A stretch of DNA of 64,000 nt, taken from positions 310,001 to 374,000 of the forward strand of contig JANCYW010000010.1 in the NCBI GenBank assembly GCA_026184775.1, in the 5' to 3' direction. The notes under the pieces are model-generated. The model searched no databases. It had not been told where the DNA came from and saw only the letters and a list, made by a program, of their open reading frames with translations. Position numbers and translations under genes: made by a program. The DNA is from Cyanidium caldarium. Lineage: Eukaryota; Rhodophyta; Bangiophyceae; Cyanidiales; Cyanidiaceae. Of this stretch, positions 22,101 through 30,251 are shown piece after piece. The first letter of the stretch is position 1; the number at the start of each line of letters is the position of its first letter.

Positions 22101-24254
22101 CGACGGATCCGCATCGGAGACGGCATCCTCTGGAGACGATGCGATGGCCGCCTCCTCTTCGGCATCGTCCACGTCGGCACGCTGATGATCCAGAGCGAGC
22201 GGCATCTCCAGGTCGGGCGTCGTCGTCGTCGTCCCTTCGTTGGCCGCGGCGCGCTTCCGGTGCCGCGCTGCATTCCCGCCCTTGTCACCGTCGCCCACCT
22301 CCACCGAACGCACCGCGTGCACGACGCGCCCGTAACTGTCCACGGTGGTCTCGATGACTTGGCGCGTGCGCCGCACCGCCTCCTCGTTCTGCATCTCCCG
22401 TCGCAAGGTGGTATAGGTGGGCGGCGCCTCTGCCGGGGTCACGCACATCGCTCGACGCTTGGCGCTGCTGGCCGCGCAGCCACTTGCCGCCATCTGCGCC
22501 GGCGGTAAAAACGGCACGATGTTGGGCGGCGGTGCCGGGCGCGAGTCCCAGCTCGGGTTCACCGAATCGACAGCGCGGCTAAAGTAGGGCCGCGGATGGG
22601 CCACCGGAAACTGCAGCTCCGACGCCGGTGGTGGCGTCTCGTGCGGAGTGAGGCGCACTCGAGGCGGCATCGACGGGTGCTGCTGCCATCGAAAGAGGTC
22701 GCGGGGCGATTCCGTCGCCGGCACGATGGGCGACAGCGGCCACGCGGTGGGCGACGTCGACGGATGTGCGGCGTCTACCACTGCATCGGGCCCGGACACG
22801 CTCTCCGCTTCGGCGTCGGGCGGTGCCGACTCCTCCTGCGTGCACTCCAGAATGCCGCGCGACTCTTGCACGAACGACTCGGATTCGTCGCTCTCCGATG
22901 CGAGCCACGCCCTGCCCTGCTCACCCGTTTCCGCGCTCTCTTGCTCCTGCTCCTCGGCATCGCCGCCCGCCTCCAATCGATTCTGCTCCAGCCACTGCAA
23001 CAGGTCAGTATCGGCCACACTGCCGCCACTGCCGCGCCCACTCACATCTTCGGACTGGGACACGCTGAGTCGCTCTTGCGACGCGTACAGCGACGACAGC
23101 GAGTCCGAGAGCGATGGGCGCGCCTCCGCCTCTGAACGCTCGGTCGCTGCTGTCCGTTCAACGGCCGGTCGCACCCGCCGCGCCAGCGCTCGGATGGCGC
23201 CAGTCAGTGCCTCGTCCAGCGCATCGGGCATTTCCGGCGCCTGCCGCACTAGCTCGCGGGGCGCAATCGGCACCCGCAACGCGCGGCAGGACGGCACTTG
23301 CCGACGCGCTCGCTCGCCCTCCCAAATGGCCCGCAGCGTCGGCAGTTGCCACTCTTGCGCATCGCTCTGACTGGAATCCGACCCCGAGTAGAACTCATGA
23401 TACCCAGCGACCACGTCGTCGGGCAGCCAAGCATCCAACTCCAAGTCGCAAGTGCTCTCGCGCACCATCTCCAACTCCCACACCATCTCGGGCGGCACCG
23501 TCTCGGCCGAGTAGAGCGGATGCGCCGACTCGCCGGAGGGCGGCGTGGCCCGATGCGCACCGCTCGACGGCAGCGGCCGGCGGAACTTGCAGGAGCGCAA
23601 CGCTATCGGCGCAAAAGCGGCAATGCCGTGGTCGGCCATCGCTTGCAGCAAGTACGACAGGTGTGACTCGTGCGGCTGCAGCGTCGCGACGCCGGCCAGC
23701 TCCTCTGGCAGACCGGGCAGTCGACCGCTCGCCAGCAGCGTGGCCATGCGAGCACCGTGCGCCGGGTTGTAGTAGCGTATCCGGAAGTAGGGCCGTTCCG
23801 CGGCACAGAATCCGTATGCCGGCTTTCGCCAACACAACTCCACATCGAAAATGTAGCGCTGTCGAGGCAAACGCGGCACTGCGCCGCCTTCCGCTCCACC
23901 ATCCGTGGTCGCGTCGGCAGCGACCGCCGCCGTCTGACCGCGGAGGGCGGCATCCAAGGCCAACTCCAGCGCCCACCACAGACTCCGCGCCAGTGACGCT
24001 GCAGTGGCGGCATCGGCACTGCCCTCCGGGCAGGGTACGTACAGATACGGCAGCGCGTGGTGCAAGTGCACGCACGCTTTCTGACCCGCCGGCGTCGTGC
24101 CGAACACGCGGAGCACCGGAAACGCCCGCTGTAGATGCGCTGGAGTGAACTGTCGGAGCCACCGCGGGTCCCGCGACAGCCCGCGCGGTTGCACCAGGGC
24201 GGTGTCGATCACCACCGCCTTTACACACAGGTACGCTTCTGCGTTCGGCTCCAT
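19155..24254 (-). CDS. REV3: DNA polymerase zeta catalytic subunit REV3
   Basis: Family-B polymerase that extends from lesions in translesion synthesis, in the nucleus. The product has 1699 residues, close to yeast Rev3 and much shorter than human. The N-terminal REV3 region includes FTPAHLQRAFPVLRVFG and HHALPYLYVPCPE. A long low-complexity Ser/Glu-rich central region follows. Polymerase motifs are DFQSLYPSMIIAHN (from D1134), KYIANVTYGYTSASFSGRM, and YGDTDS (from Y1339). The C-terminal zinc/Fe-S region has CPLCH and CDAC (CysA), then CAMC (1648-1651) and CENLEC (1665-1670), the CX2C...CX4C pattern of CysB. The ATG at 24254 is the first in frame. Confidence 0.97.
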   Translation of the reverse strand: MEPNAEAYLCVKAVVIDTALVQPRGLSRDPRWLRQFTPAHLQRAFPVLRVFGTTPAGQKACVHLHHALPYLYVPCPEGSADAATAASLARSLWWALELALDAALRGQTAAVAADATTDGGAEGGAVPRLPRQRYIFDVELCWRKPAYGFCAAERPYFRIRYYNPAHGARMATLLASGRLPGLPEELAGVATLQPHESHLSYLLQAMADHGIAAFAPIALRSCKFRRPLPSSGAHRATPPSGESAHPLYSAETVPPEMVWELEMVRESTCDLELDAWLPDDVVAGYHEFYSGSDSSQSDAQEWQLPTLRAIWEGERARRQVPSCRALRVPIAPRELVRQAPEMPDALDEALTGAIRALARRVRPAVERTAATERSEAEARPSLSDSLSSLYASQERLSVSQSEDVSGRGSGGSVADTDLLQWLEQNRLEAGGDAEEQEQESAETGEQGRAWLASESDESESFVQESRGILECTQEESAPPDAEAESVSGPDAVVDAAHPSTSPTAWPLSPIVPATESPRDLFRWQQHPSMPPRVRLTPHETPPPASELQFPVAHPRPYFSRAVDSVNPSWDSRPAPPPNIVPFLPPAQMAASGCAASSAKRRAMCVTPAEAPPTYTTLRREMQNEEAVRRTRQVIETTVDSYGRVVHAVRSVEVGDGDKGGNAARHRKRAAANEGTTTTTPDLEMPLALDHQRADVDDAEEEAAIASSPEDAVSDADPSDASFERPASPKYDEPSEFWSDALYGGSGRRAGTRLHRRSPQDSLSASQVSSGKAATATSPVAAAASKPLSSADSDTVFRSSEMPIAHVSVAAVESLSLTREHLLPDPQHDSVAAVAVAYRYHDPPRSLARRDVLVWRRRRWRPQPASSIEGEAAPPSFTVMDRMACGLDGPMRLHYAASEAELLDMFTEHIRQLDPDFLVSYKSAAGGVAYLLERAAALGYPMPRRLSRLAEMDDDDDDDDLQWWVRDWERDTPSGGIRLIGRHVLDVWRVMRSELRLRNYSFEVVTAEVLGRKMPRVPTATLTAWLTSQAPRAQLRAFQYTLRRCEWTLDILDALDVIGRTGELARIFGIDFMSVLTRGSQYRVESLLSRLARANHYVLLAPTAHQVRGQRAIEYIPLVMEPEARHYSDPVLVLDFQSLYPSMIIAHNICFSTCVGRILGDAADARNPFWDETLPQRLGVLDAYRPDWSGLLRLLRRALRSGFRARDHLQVLPNQAVFVRSALREGLLPRMLREILETRMMLKKGMEEAERARREALAHDQSGDALAALNALLRLLNSRQFGMKYIANVTYGYTSASFSGRMPCAEIADAIVSCGRDAMQRTAAYVERHWGEPYGARVVYGDTDSIFVHLPRVSQSLAFELGAQIAERCTALFPEPVRLKLEKVYSQCFLLAKKRYVGWAFESPQQRTGVLDAKGIETVRRDSCGVAQKVLEGALRMVFERTTDMSLVKAYVQRQMRRVVQGRIPLGDLVFCKEVQLGAYKPGYEPPAALVAIERLRRDPRAAPEHRERVPYLVVYGGPDSRLRELVLHPLDFLEAQDSRGLRVNATYYIKKQILPALERCLALMGVDVWEWYRSMPRPAPRAANHSGKRHTGVISSFLLGQCPLCHGANRPQHVLCDACERQPQCSARMIARRLRFAQRQQERLAEVCAMCSRAGCSLSAPDLPCENLECAVFFERRKRQRHRELYTSLVEWMDRAIEE

Positions 24255-24577
24255 GAGGGTGGGAGACGAGAGACGCAGTCGACCGAGGGCGTGGACGTCG
24301 CCGGGGTTTTCACCGTACCTCGGTGCATAGTGTGCGGAGCTGGACGCCGGTGCACCGCCTCTTGGCCGGCAGTGCCCACCACCAGTCAAGAATCCCAGAT
24401 GTGCGCGTCACTATACTAGAATGGCGCAGTGGTGGTCAACGCCCTGGCCGTGCCCAGTGTCTTGTCGCGGCAAGGCGTTCCGGTGGTCGTCGTCGTCGTC
24501 GTCGTCGTCGTCGAGGACATTGGATGCATGGGTCGTCGGGCATGAACGATGCTTGCACAAGCTACAAGTGTTACACT
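24255..24577. other. Spacer upstream of REV3 with GTC microsatellite
   Basis: This 323-bp gap lies between the REV3 start and the stop of the PQ-loop gene, both on the minus strand. It should contain the REV3 promoter. It carries a (GTC)n simple repeat at about 24486-24513. No gene or RNA is visible. Confidence 0.6.
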
Positions 24578-25444
24578 TCATACGAGTCCGCGGCGCTTGG
24601 CATACACATAGTATTGGACCACCAGCACGGCGTTCAAGGCACCGGCAGTGACGCAGCCCACCAGGTACAACCCATTCCCCTGCAGCTGTACTAGGGTGGT
24701 GAAGATGCGCGCCACGTTGCCCAGCAGCTGCAGCAGCAGCGTGATCAGACTCAGCTGTCCGGTGCTGCGGTTCCGCCAGTTGGCGATAATCTGCGGTACG
24801 CGGCTGCCGTTCAGCAGCGGAATCGACAGCGCCTGCAGCAGCGACACCGTGCTCATGGCCGTCCAGGCTGGCGACAGCAACACCCACAGAAGCGACAACT
24901 GCGCGGCCATGAACAGGCCGGTGGTGAGCGCGTCGGGCTGGGGCTCGAAGCGGTGCATCAGGGCGATGATGGCCACGTTCTGCACCAGCACGAAAGCGGA
25001 CTCGCCATAAGTCTCAAACGGAAAACGGTGGCGGACGGCGTAGCACAAACTGAAGCTGATGCTCAACGTCTCGACGGCATACGCCAGGAAGGATATGCCT
25101 CGCGCCGACCGCGCCTTGCATATGCGGTACACTTGCGGCAGCTTGTGCAACGCCGATCCGACAATAACCAGCCAGCCGACTACCAGGGAGAGGAGTAGCG
25201 TGAGTCGCGGCGATCCAGTGGAGGTCAGTTGGTTAGAAAGAGTGCGCGTGCCGCGGTGGACGCGGCGCCGCGGGGATGAGAAGCGTCGCGGACGCAAGAC
25301 CGCACGCGGCGGTCGGAGGTGGAACGCGCCCGTCACCGGAAGTAGAGCTGCTCCGGGACACACATACGGTGGATCGGGCTGCCGTGTTGGTCTTCCTCCT
25401 CGGCATCGTTGTGGATAGGTTGACGCGAACAGGACGGAATTCAT
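24578..25444 (-). CDS. PQ-loop membrane protein, MPDU1-like, with possible plastid presequence
   Basis: Seven-helix protein of the PQ-loop/SWEET-like fold, closest in pattern to MPDU1 (mannose-P-dolichol utilisation defect 1). The two PQ loops are clear: LHKLPQVYRICKARSARGIS and GSRVPQIIANWRNRSTGQLS, each leading into a transmembrane helix. Before the first helix there are about 85 residues rich in Arg, Ser and Pro (MNSVLFASTYPQRC) that look like an organelle presequence. The frame also has an ATG at 25681 that overlaps the divergent CDC5 start; I prefer 25444, which leaves a 235-bp promoter gap. MPDU1 itself acts in the ER, so localisation is uncertain. Confidence 0.75.
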   Translation of the reverse strand: MNSVLFASTYPQRCRGGRPTRQPDPPYVCPGAALLPVTGAFHLRPPRAVLRPRRFSSPRRRVHRGTRTLSNQLTSTGSPRLTLLLSLVVGWLVIVGSALHKLPQVYRICKARSARGISFLAYAVETLSISFSLCYAVRHRFPFETYGESAFVLVQNVAIIALMHRFEPQPDALTTGLFMAAQLSLLWVLLSPAWTAMSTVSLLQALSIPLLNGSRVPQIIANWRNRSTGQLSLITLLLQLLGNVARIFTTLVQLQGNGLYLVGCVTAGALNAVLVVQYYVYAKRRGLV

Positions 25445-25679
25445 CGGTCGGCCATCGAGGGAGGTGGCTGCACAGCAAACCGAAAACGCCCGCCGAGAAG
25501 CATCGAGTCGTTGGCGCTGGGGAGGTGCACCCGAGAGGAGCACTCTCTCCTCGAAAGATGGGTGTCTGCTGGTGTGTGCGAAGAGGTGACAGCACCGTTT
25601 TCGAGGCACCGCATCGGACCATCCTCTTCTTGGCACTGAGAGATTGGATTGAACCTTTTCTTGCCCGCCCCATACATTC

Positions 25680-26798
25680 ATGAAAAGACAGCGCCGTCCA
25701 GCTCAGCGGCCGCGCAGCCGGGCGTGGTCCGAGACCGAGGACGCCATCGTGCGAGCGGCGGTGATGAAGTACGGGCTGCATCAGTGGCGACGAGTGGCTG
25801 CTCTGGTGCCGCCGCGCACGGCCGACGAGTGCAAAGCGAGGTGGAGCGAGTGGTTGGATCCGAGTTTGGCCAGGCGGGACGTCTGGAGTGCGGAGGAGGA
25901 TGGGCGGCTGATGGAGTTGGCACAGTCGTTGCCGTCGCAGTGGAGCAGCGTCGCCCTCTTCCTAGAGGGTCGCACCGCAACGGCCTGCGCGGGACGCTAC
26001 GAGCAGCTCATGCTCGACAAGAGGATAACTGTTGCGGAGGCGGACCAGACGACGACGATGGTAGACGAGGCGGCCGCTCGCCAACAGGTGCTGTGGGAGC
26101 AGGCCCAGGACAAACTGGCTCGCGGCGCGGACGGGCGGCAACGGAAGACGCTAGCGCGAGCGATGCAAGCAGAGCCGGGGCCCGATGCGAAGCGGAGGCG
26201 CGAAGGTGTGTCGCCAGCGGCGCTCTCCCTGGATGTCGTGCCGTTTATGGATCTGTTGGTGTCGGCGCTGCTCAGCGAATCGGCTGGCGAGGAATCCGAG
26301 CGGGACAGGCTCGTGAATTCAGAGGCGCTGACATCCGGCGACGCCTCCTCGATCGACCGCGAATGGCTCCGCCGGCGTCTCGAGGCGCTGCCGCCGCCCC
26401 AGTTTTCCTTTGAAGAGACGGCGCCACCGCCAACGCTGCCACCCGAGGAAAAATGCGAGACCGAGTTGTGCCTTCCGCGACCGACCTGCGCGCTGGATGT
26501 AGAGCTCGCGGAGCAGTTTGCCTCGGCGGTGGACGATGCCGAGGCGCCAGAGGGACCGGATGGCGGTTGCTTCGCGCAAGCCCAAGCGCTCATCCGTGAC
26601 CAACTGCTGGCGATGTTTCCGACGGATTCCCAGCGCCGAATCACTTCCGTGCCGCTCATCGTCCCCGATGCCCGCGCGCAGCGACTTATCGAAGACGAAT
26701 GCCGCCGCGAGCGTCTGCACCTCTGGCGAGAGGCAGTGGGTCGACTCGCGAGAGAGCCGATTCGCGGAGAGCGCGGATTGAGGGATACACCATATTGA
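25680..26798 (+). CDS. CDC5: CDC5/CEF1-like Myb protein of the NTC spliceosome complex, short form
   Basis: Core member of the Prp19/NineTeen complex that activates the spliceosome. Two Myb repeats at about 12-60 and 65-112 follow the CDC5 pattern closely: WSETEDAIVRAAVMKYGLHQW, DECKARWSEWLDPSLARRDVWS, then LPSQWSSVA and RTATACAGRYEQLMLD. The product has only 372 residues, against about 800 in human CDC5L or plant CDC5, so most of the C-terminal region is missing, although a short helical tail (LIRDQLLAMFP, ECRRERLHLWREAV) remains. The ATG at 25680 is the first in frame. A reduced form fits an intron-poor genome; that link is inference. Confidence 0.9.
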   Translation: MKRQRRPAQRPRSRAWSETEDAIVRAAVMKYGLHQWRRVAALVPPRTADECKARWSEWLDPSLARRDVWSAEEDGRLMELAQSLPSQWSSVALFLEGRTATACAGRYEQLMLDKRITVAEADQTTTMVDEAAARQQVLWEQAQDKLARGADGRQRKTLARAMQAEPGPDAKRRREGVSPAALSLDVVPFMDLLVSALLSESAGEESERDRLVNSEALTSGDASSIDREWLRRRLEALPPPQFSFEETAPPPTLPPEEKCETELCLPRPTCALDVELAEQFASAVDDAEAPEGPDGGCFAQAQALIRDQLLAMFPTDSQRRITSVPLIVPDARAQRLIEDECRRERLHLWREAVGRLAREPIRGERGLRDTPY

Positions 26799-27006
26799 CG
26801 ACTTGCGTGTGAAACGCATAGTCGCGGAAGACCGACGGCATCGATTCGCCCTCGGGTGTCCGCGTGCGCGCCGCAGCGGACGTCTCGGTTGTGTGCCGGA
26901 TTCACCCGCCGCGAGCGTCTGCTCTCTCCCACGGCCAGTCAGAAACGCGAACGGGAACGTGCTGAGAGCGGTGCGTCGTCTCATCAGACACCCTGCTTTT
27001 TCGATT

Positions 27007-28470
27007 ATGTTGCTCTCACACGCTCTAACCACAACAACTCCGTCGTCATGGCTCCTCATGGGTGCGCTCTTGTTGCTGTCGCTCCTCGTCCCGTGCCTCT
27101 ACTTTGCTCGACTGGCACCGCATCCTCGACGGCCGCCGTGTATATCCGGCTGGATCCCGTTCGTGCGGGCGGGATGGCGCTTCAGCACCCGACCGTCGCC
27201 GCAAGGCTTCATCCAGCAGGCGCACCGAACACACGGCGATGTGTTCACGGTGGAAATGTTCGGGCGGCGCATGACCTACGTGTTCTCCGCCGAGGGCGTG
27301 GACAAGTTCTTTCACGCCTCGGCGTCGACGGTGAATTTCGTGCGTGCCGTGGAGCCGTTCACCTACGGGATATTCGGGCTGCACCCGCGGCAGTTTGCCG
27401 GCGTCTTGCACCCGTTGTTGAAACTGTTGCGCGAGGACTTGACGGCCGGCCCGGATGCATCCGGCGGGCCGTCGGAGCTGGCGGAGTCGACCGGGCTGGC
27501 ACCGAGAATATCGCGCTTTCGTGTCGCGCTGGACGACGAGTTGCAGCAGTTGCGCAAGGCGCAAGCCGTCGCCGGCCAGTCGACATGGCACGTCGACGGC
27601 CTGTTCGCCGTCTGCGGGCGGCTGATGTTCCGGGCGTCGCTGCGCGCACTCTTCGGGGAGGCGTTCGCCACCCACTGCAACCGCGACGACCACCTATACC
27701 GCACGTTTTGCACGTTTGATGAGTGGTTCGAGATGGCCGCGGCGTCCATTCCGCAGTGGCTGCTGCCGCGGTTCGGCGCCGCCCGACGGGAGCTGCTGCG
27801 GTGTATGCGCCGCGGACGACTGCTGCTGGACGACACCGCACCCATGGCTCGCCTGCTGGCGCAGTTGAATGCGGACGAGTCGCTACAAGTGTCCGTCATG
27901 CTGACCATGTTGTGGGCGTCTTCGTCCAACACCATGCAGAGCGCCGGCTGGTTGGTGGCGCACATCGCCGCCGCGCGCGAAGAGCCGCACACCGCCGACG
28001 AGGCGTACGTGTGGAATGCGGTGGTGGAGACACTGCGTCTGATCAGCAGCGGCATGGCGGTGCGTCTGTTGTTGCGGCCGCTGTCGGTCGGCGAGTGGAC
28101 CCTTCCGGCGGGCGACTATCTATGCATATCGCCGTGGTTGAATCATCGCCGCGGCGACGTCGACGCGCAGCGCTTTCGAGCGTCGCGCTTCCAGGGCGCC
28201 GCCGACAAGACGGCCATCTTCCGTGGCAGGCAGCGTGCGCTGCAGACCTTTGGCGGCGGCGCGTATCGCTGCCCGGGACAAGTGTTCGCCCTGCACGAGC
28301 TGGTGACGTTTGCACAGATGTTTTTCGAGCAGTTCTGCCGGGTGCGCCTGTTGAGCGTCAACAGCCAGGTGCCGCCGTGCGACGACTGGCGGCTGGTGGG
28401 TGTGAAGCGGCCGCTGCACGACGTCGCCGCCGAGTTGTGCTGGCGGACCGCCGACCCGACCGGTGGGTGA
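27007..28470 (+). CDS. Cytochrome P450, CYP7/CYP8-like
   Basis: Membrane-anchored haem monooxygenase, 487 residues, with an N-terminal anchor at about 14-34. The substrate region starts GWIPFVRAGWRFSTRP and THGDVFTVEMFGRRMTYVF. The I-helix is MLWASSSNTMQSAGW, like the WASxANT form of CYP7/CYP8/CYP39 enzymes instead of the usual AGxxT. ETLRL (from E341) is the ExxR motif and FGGGAYRCPGQ (C422) the haem ligand loop, followed by ALHELVTFAQMFF. The known relatives act on sterols, oxysterols or prostaglandin endoperoxides, so a sterol-type substrate is plausible but unproven. The ATG at 27007 is the first in frame. Confidence 0.9.
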   Translation: MLLSHALTTTTPSSWLLMGALLLLSLLVPCLYFARLAPHPRRPPCISGWIPFVRAGWRFSTRPSPQGFIQQAHRTHGDVFTVEMFGRRMTYVFSAEGVDKFFHASASTVNFVRAVEPFTYGIFGLHPRQFAGVLHPLLKLLREDLTAGPDASGGPSELAESTGLAPRISRFRVALDDELQQLRKAQAVAGQSTWHVDGLFAVCGRLMFRASLRALFGEAFATHCNRDDHLYRTFCTFDEWFEMAAASIPQWLLPRFGAARRELLRCMRRGRLLLDDTAPMARLLAQLNADESLQVSVMLTMLWASSSNTMQSAGWLVAHIAAAREEPHTADEAYVWNAVVETLRLISSGMAVRLLLRPLSVGEWTLPAGDYLCISPWLNHRRGDVDAQRFRASRFQGAADKTAIFRGRQRALQTFGGGAYRCPGQVFALHELVTFAQMFFEQFCRVRLLSVNSQVPPCDDWRLVGVKRPLHDVAAELCWRTADPTGG

Positions 28471-28490
28471 TGTTGCGTCGACTTCGACCT

Positions 28491-29666
28491 TTATTCGTCT
28501 CCGGACGATTCCGGCGGTGGCGATGGAGGCGGCTCCGAGGGTGGCGGCGACGTGCGGTGCCGCAACGATGGCGGCAGTTTGCTCTCGTCCAATTCGGTTT
28601 CGGAGGCGTATCGCTGCGCCAGCCGACCGTAACGCGCGCTGAGCGGGATACGGAAACGGCTGGTCTGTTTCTGCTGCTCCTCGGCCTCTTTGAAGGTCAT
28701 CGTGGGCGTCGAGAACAGCCGCAGCTCGTTCAGGTCGATGCCCAGCTCGTTCAATTCGCGCTCGACATCGTTGCCGCTGTCGTCGCCGTCGTCGGCCGGC
28801 GCGGTGCTGGCGGGCACGCGCCGCTCGACCGCAAAACTGCTGTTGCTAAAACCGCCAAACCGCTTCACCGTCGAAAAGCGCCACATCATGTCGGGCGTCT
28901 CAAACTTGAAGTGCTCGTTCACTTCGCCACCCTCGTAGGGCGTGACCATGGACAGCATGCCGTCGTCGCGCAGCTCGAAATCGCCCGCAACGGGCACCAC
29001 CTCGGCGTAACCGCGATCCCGCAACAACTTACCGCGTCGACCGTTGCTGCCCGGCTCGCTGACCAGCGCAAACACCGCCACGCCCTGGTGATTGTCGCCC
29101 TCCTGATCCCACTGCAACGTCGCGTTCCAGCTGACGCTGCAACCGCCCAGGAGGTGCCGCGGGTCGCTGTCGTGTTGCGCGCAAAGTTCCAACAGGCGCT
29201 CGTCCTCCTTGTCCAAAACGTGCATCCGGATCGCCGACTCGCCACTCTCATCGCGCTTGAACGCCAGGTGGTGGGTGACGCGCGTCGACGACCAGGTGCC
29301 CTCGCGCAACCGGAAAAAGTCCATGGCGTCGGTGAAACGCAGCGACGTGTCCTCCGCCTGGGCCCTCTGATACTCCACCTCCGCCTCCTCCGCCTGCTTC
29401 AAGTGCTGTAACAACTGGCTCTCCGCAAACGGCAGCTCCACCTCGATTTCCTCCTCGCCCTCGCCATCCCGGGAGTCGACCCGTCCGTCGGCCGCGCCAT
29501 CGGTGCACCCGCGCCACCGTTGCCAGGCACCGACCGCGCGCTCGTCCCTCACAATCCATTTCGTCCGCGCTGGACACACTCGACCAGTCCATCCCGATAC
29601 CAACGCACCCCTCACCCCACCAGCTCTGCCCCCCGCAACACCTTGGCACCACGGCAATACGAACAT
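28491..29666 (-). CDS. Phycobiliprotein lyase, CpcS/CpeS family, plastid
   Basis: Attaches a bilin chromophore to a cysteine of a phycobiliprotein, in the plastid stroma. The lipocalin-like CpcS/CpeS domain spans about 112-284 of 391: DAMDFFRLREGTWSSTRVTH, HLAFKRDESGESAI, SVSWNATLQWDQEGDNHQG, GKLLRDRGYAEVVPVAGDFE and STVKRFGGFSNSSFAVERR. Cyanobacterial CpcS is about 200 residues. Here there is also an N-terminal extension with an MFV-type transit start plus an acidic helical linker, and a 100-residue C-terminal tail ending in Pro/Ser/Glu-rich sequence. The open frame reaches 29963, but that start would overlap SRP19; the ATG at 29666 is preferred. Confidence 0.93.
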   Translation of the reverse strand: MFVLPWCQGVAGGRAGGVRGALVSGWTGRVCPARTKWIVRDERAVGAWQRWRGCTDGAADGRVDSRDGEGEEEIEVELPFAESQLLQHLKQAEEAEVEYQRAQAEDTSLRFTDAMDFFRLREGTWSSTRVTHHLAFKRDESGESAIRMHVLDKEDERLLELCAQHDSDPRHLLGGCSVSWNATLQWDQEGDNHQGVAVFALVSEPGSNGRRGKLLRDRGYAEVVPVAGDFELRDDGMLSMVTPYEGGEVNEHFKFETPDMMWRFSTVKRFGGFSNSSFAVERRVPASTAPADDGDDSGNDVERELNELGIDLNELRLFSTPTMTFKEAEEQQKQTSRFRIPLSARYGRLAQRYASETELDESKLPPSLRHRTSPPPSEPPPSPPPESSGDE

Positions 29667-29834
29667 AGGTCGCAGAGCGCGTTCACCATAGCCCAGCGGC
29701 CGAATGTGAGCTCCCGAGCGCAACGCGACGCCGCACCGGGCGCGAACGTTCCCAGCGCGGGGAGGCTGCTGCGGCACGGAGACACGCGAGGTGGAGGGAG
29801 CGCGTCGAAAAAGTCGTGAACTGCTGCTGTCCCG

Positions 29835-30251
29835 ATGGAATCTGTCGGCGAGGTATCTGTGGCGGATGTGAATCGCTGGGTGGTGTTTTATCCGGCGTAT
29901 ATCGATGCGCAACGATCTCAGGCGGATGGGCGGCGGGTGGCCCGGCGGGTAGCGGTAACGCATCCGACGGCCGCGGAGGTGGCGCGGGTGTGTGAGACGG
30001 CACTGGGGCTGAGAGCGGTGCTGGAGGCGGAGCGGCAGTACCCGAGGGACTTTTTCAACAAGGGCCGAGTGCGCGTGCGGTTGTATGACGAGAACAGGCA
30101 GCTGGTGGACGAACGCGTTCCCTCACGGACGGCGCTGTACAGGCGGGTGGCGGCGGAAGTGACGCGACTGCGGGCAAGCCAGGCGGCAGCGCAAGCTGGC
30201 CATGCCGACCGGACGCACGGTGCACACCGCAAGAAGGGCAAACGTCACTAG
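29835..30251 (+). CDS. SRP19: Signal recognition particle 19 kDa protein
   Basis: Binds SRP RNA and promotes SRP54 loading, in nucleolus and cytosol. The 138-residue product has the family blocks WVVFYPAYIDAQRS, GRRVARRVAVTHPTAAEV, a PRDFFNKGRVRVRLYDEN motif, and a Lys/Arg-rich tail (HRKKGKRH). Length fits the family. The ATG at 29835 is the first in frame. The stop TAG overlaps the stop of the convergent YqgF-like gene by the palindrome ctag. Confidence 0.95.
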   Translation: MESVGEVSVADVNRWVVFYPAYIDAQRSQADGRRVARRVAVTHPTAAEVARVCETALGLRAVLEAERQYPRDFFNKGRVRVRLYDENRQLVDERVPSRTALYRRVAAEVTRLRASQAAAQAGHADRTHGAHRKKGKRH

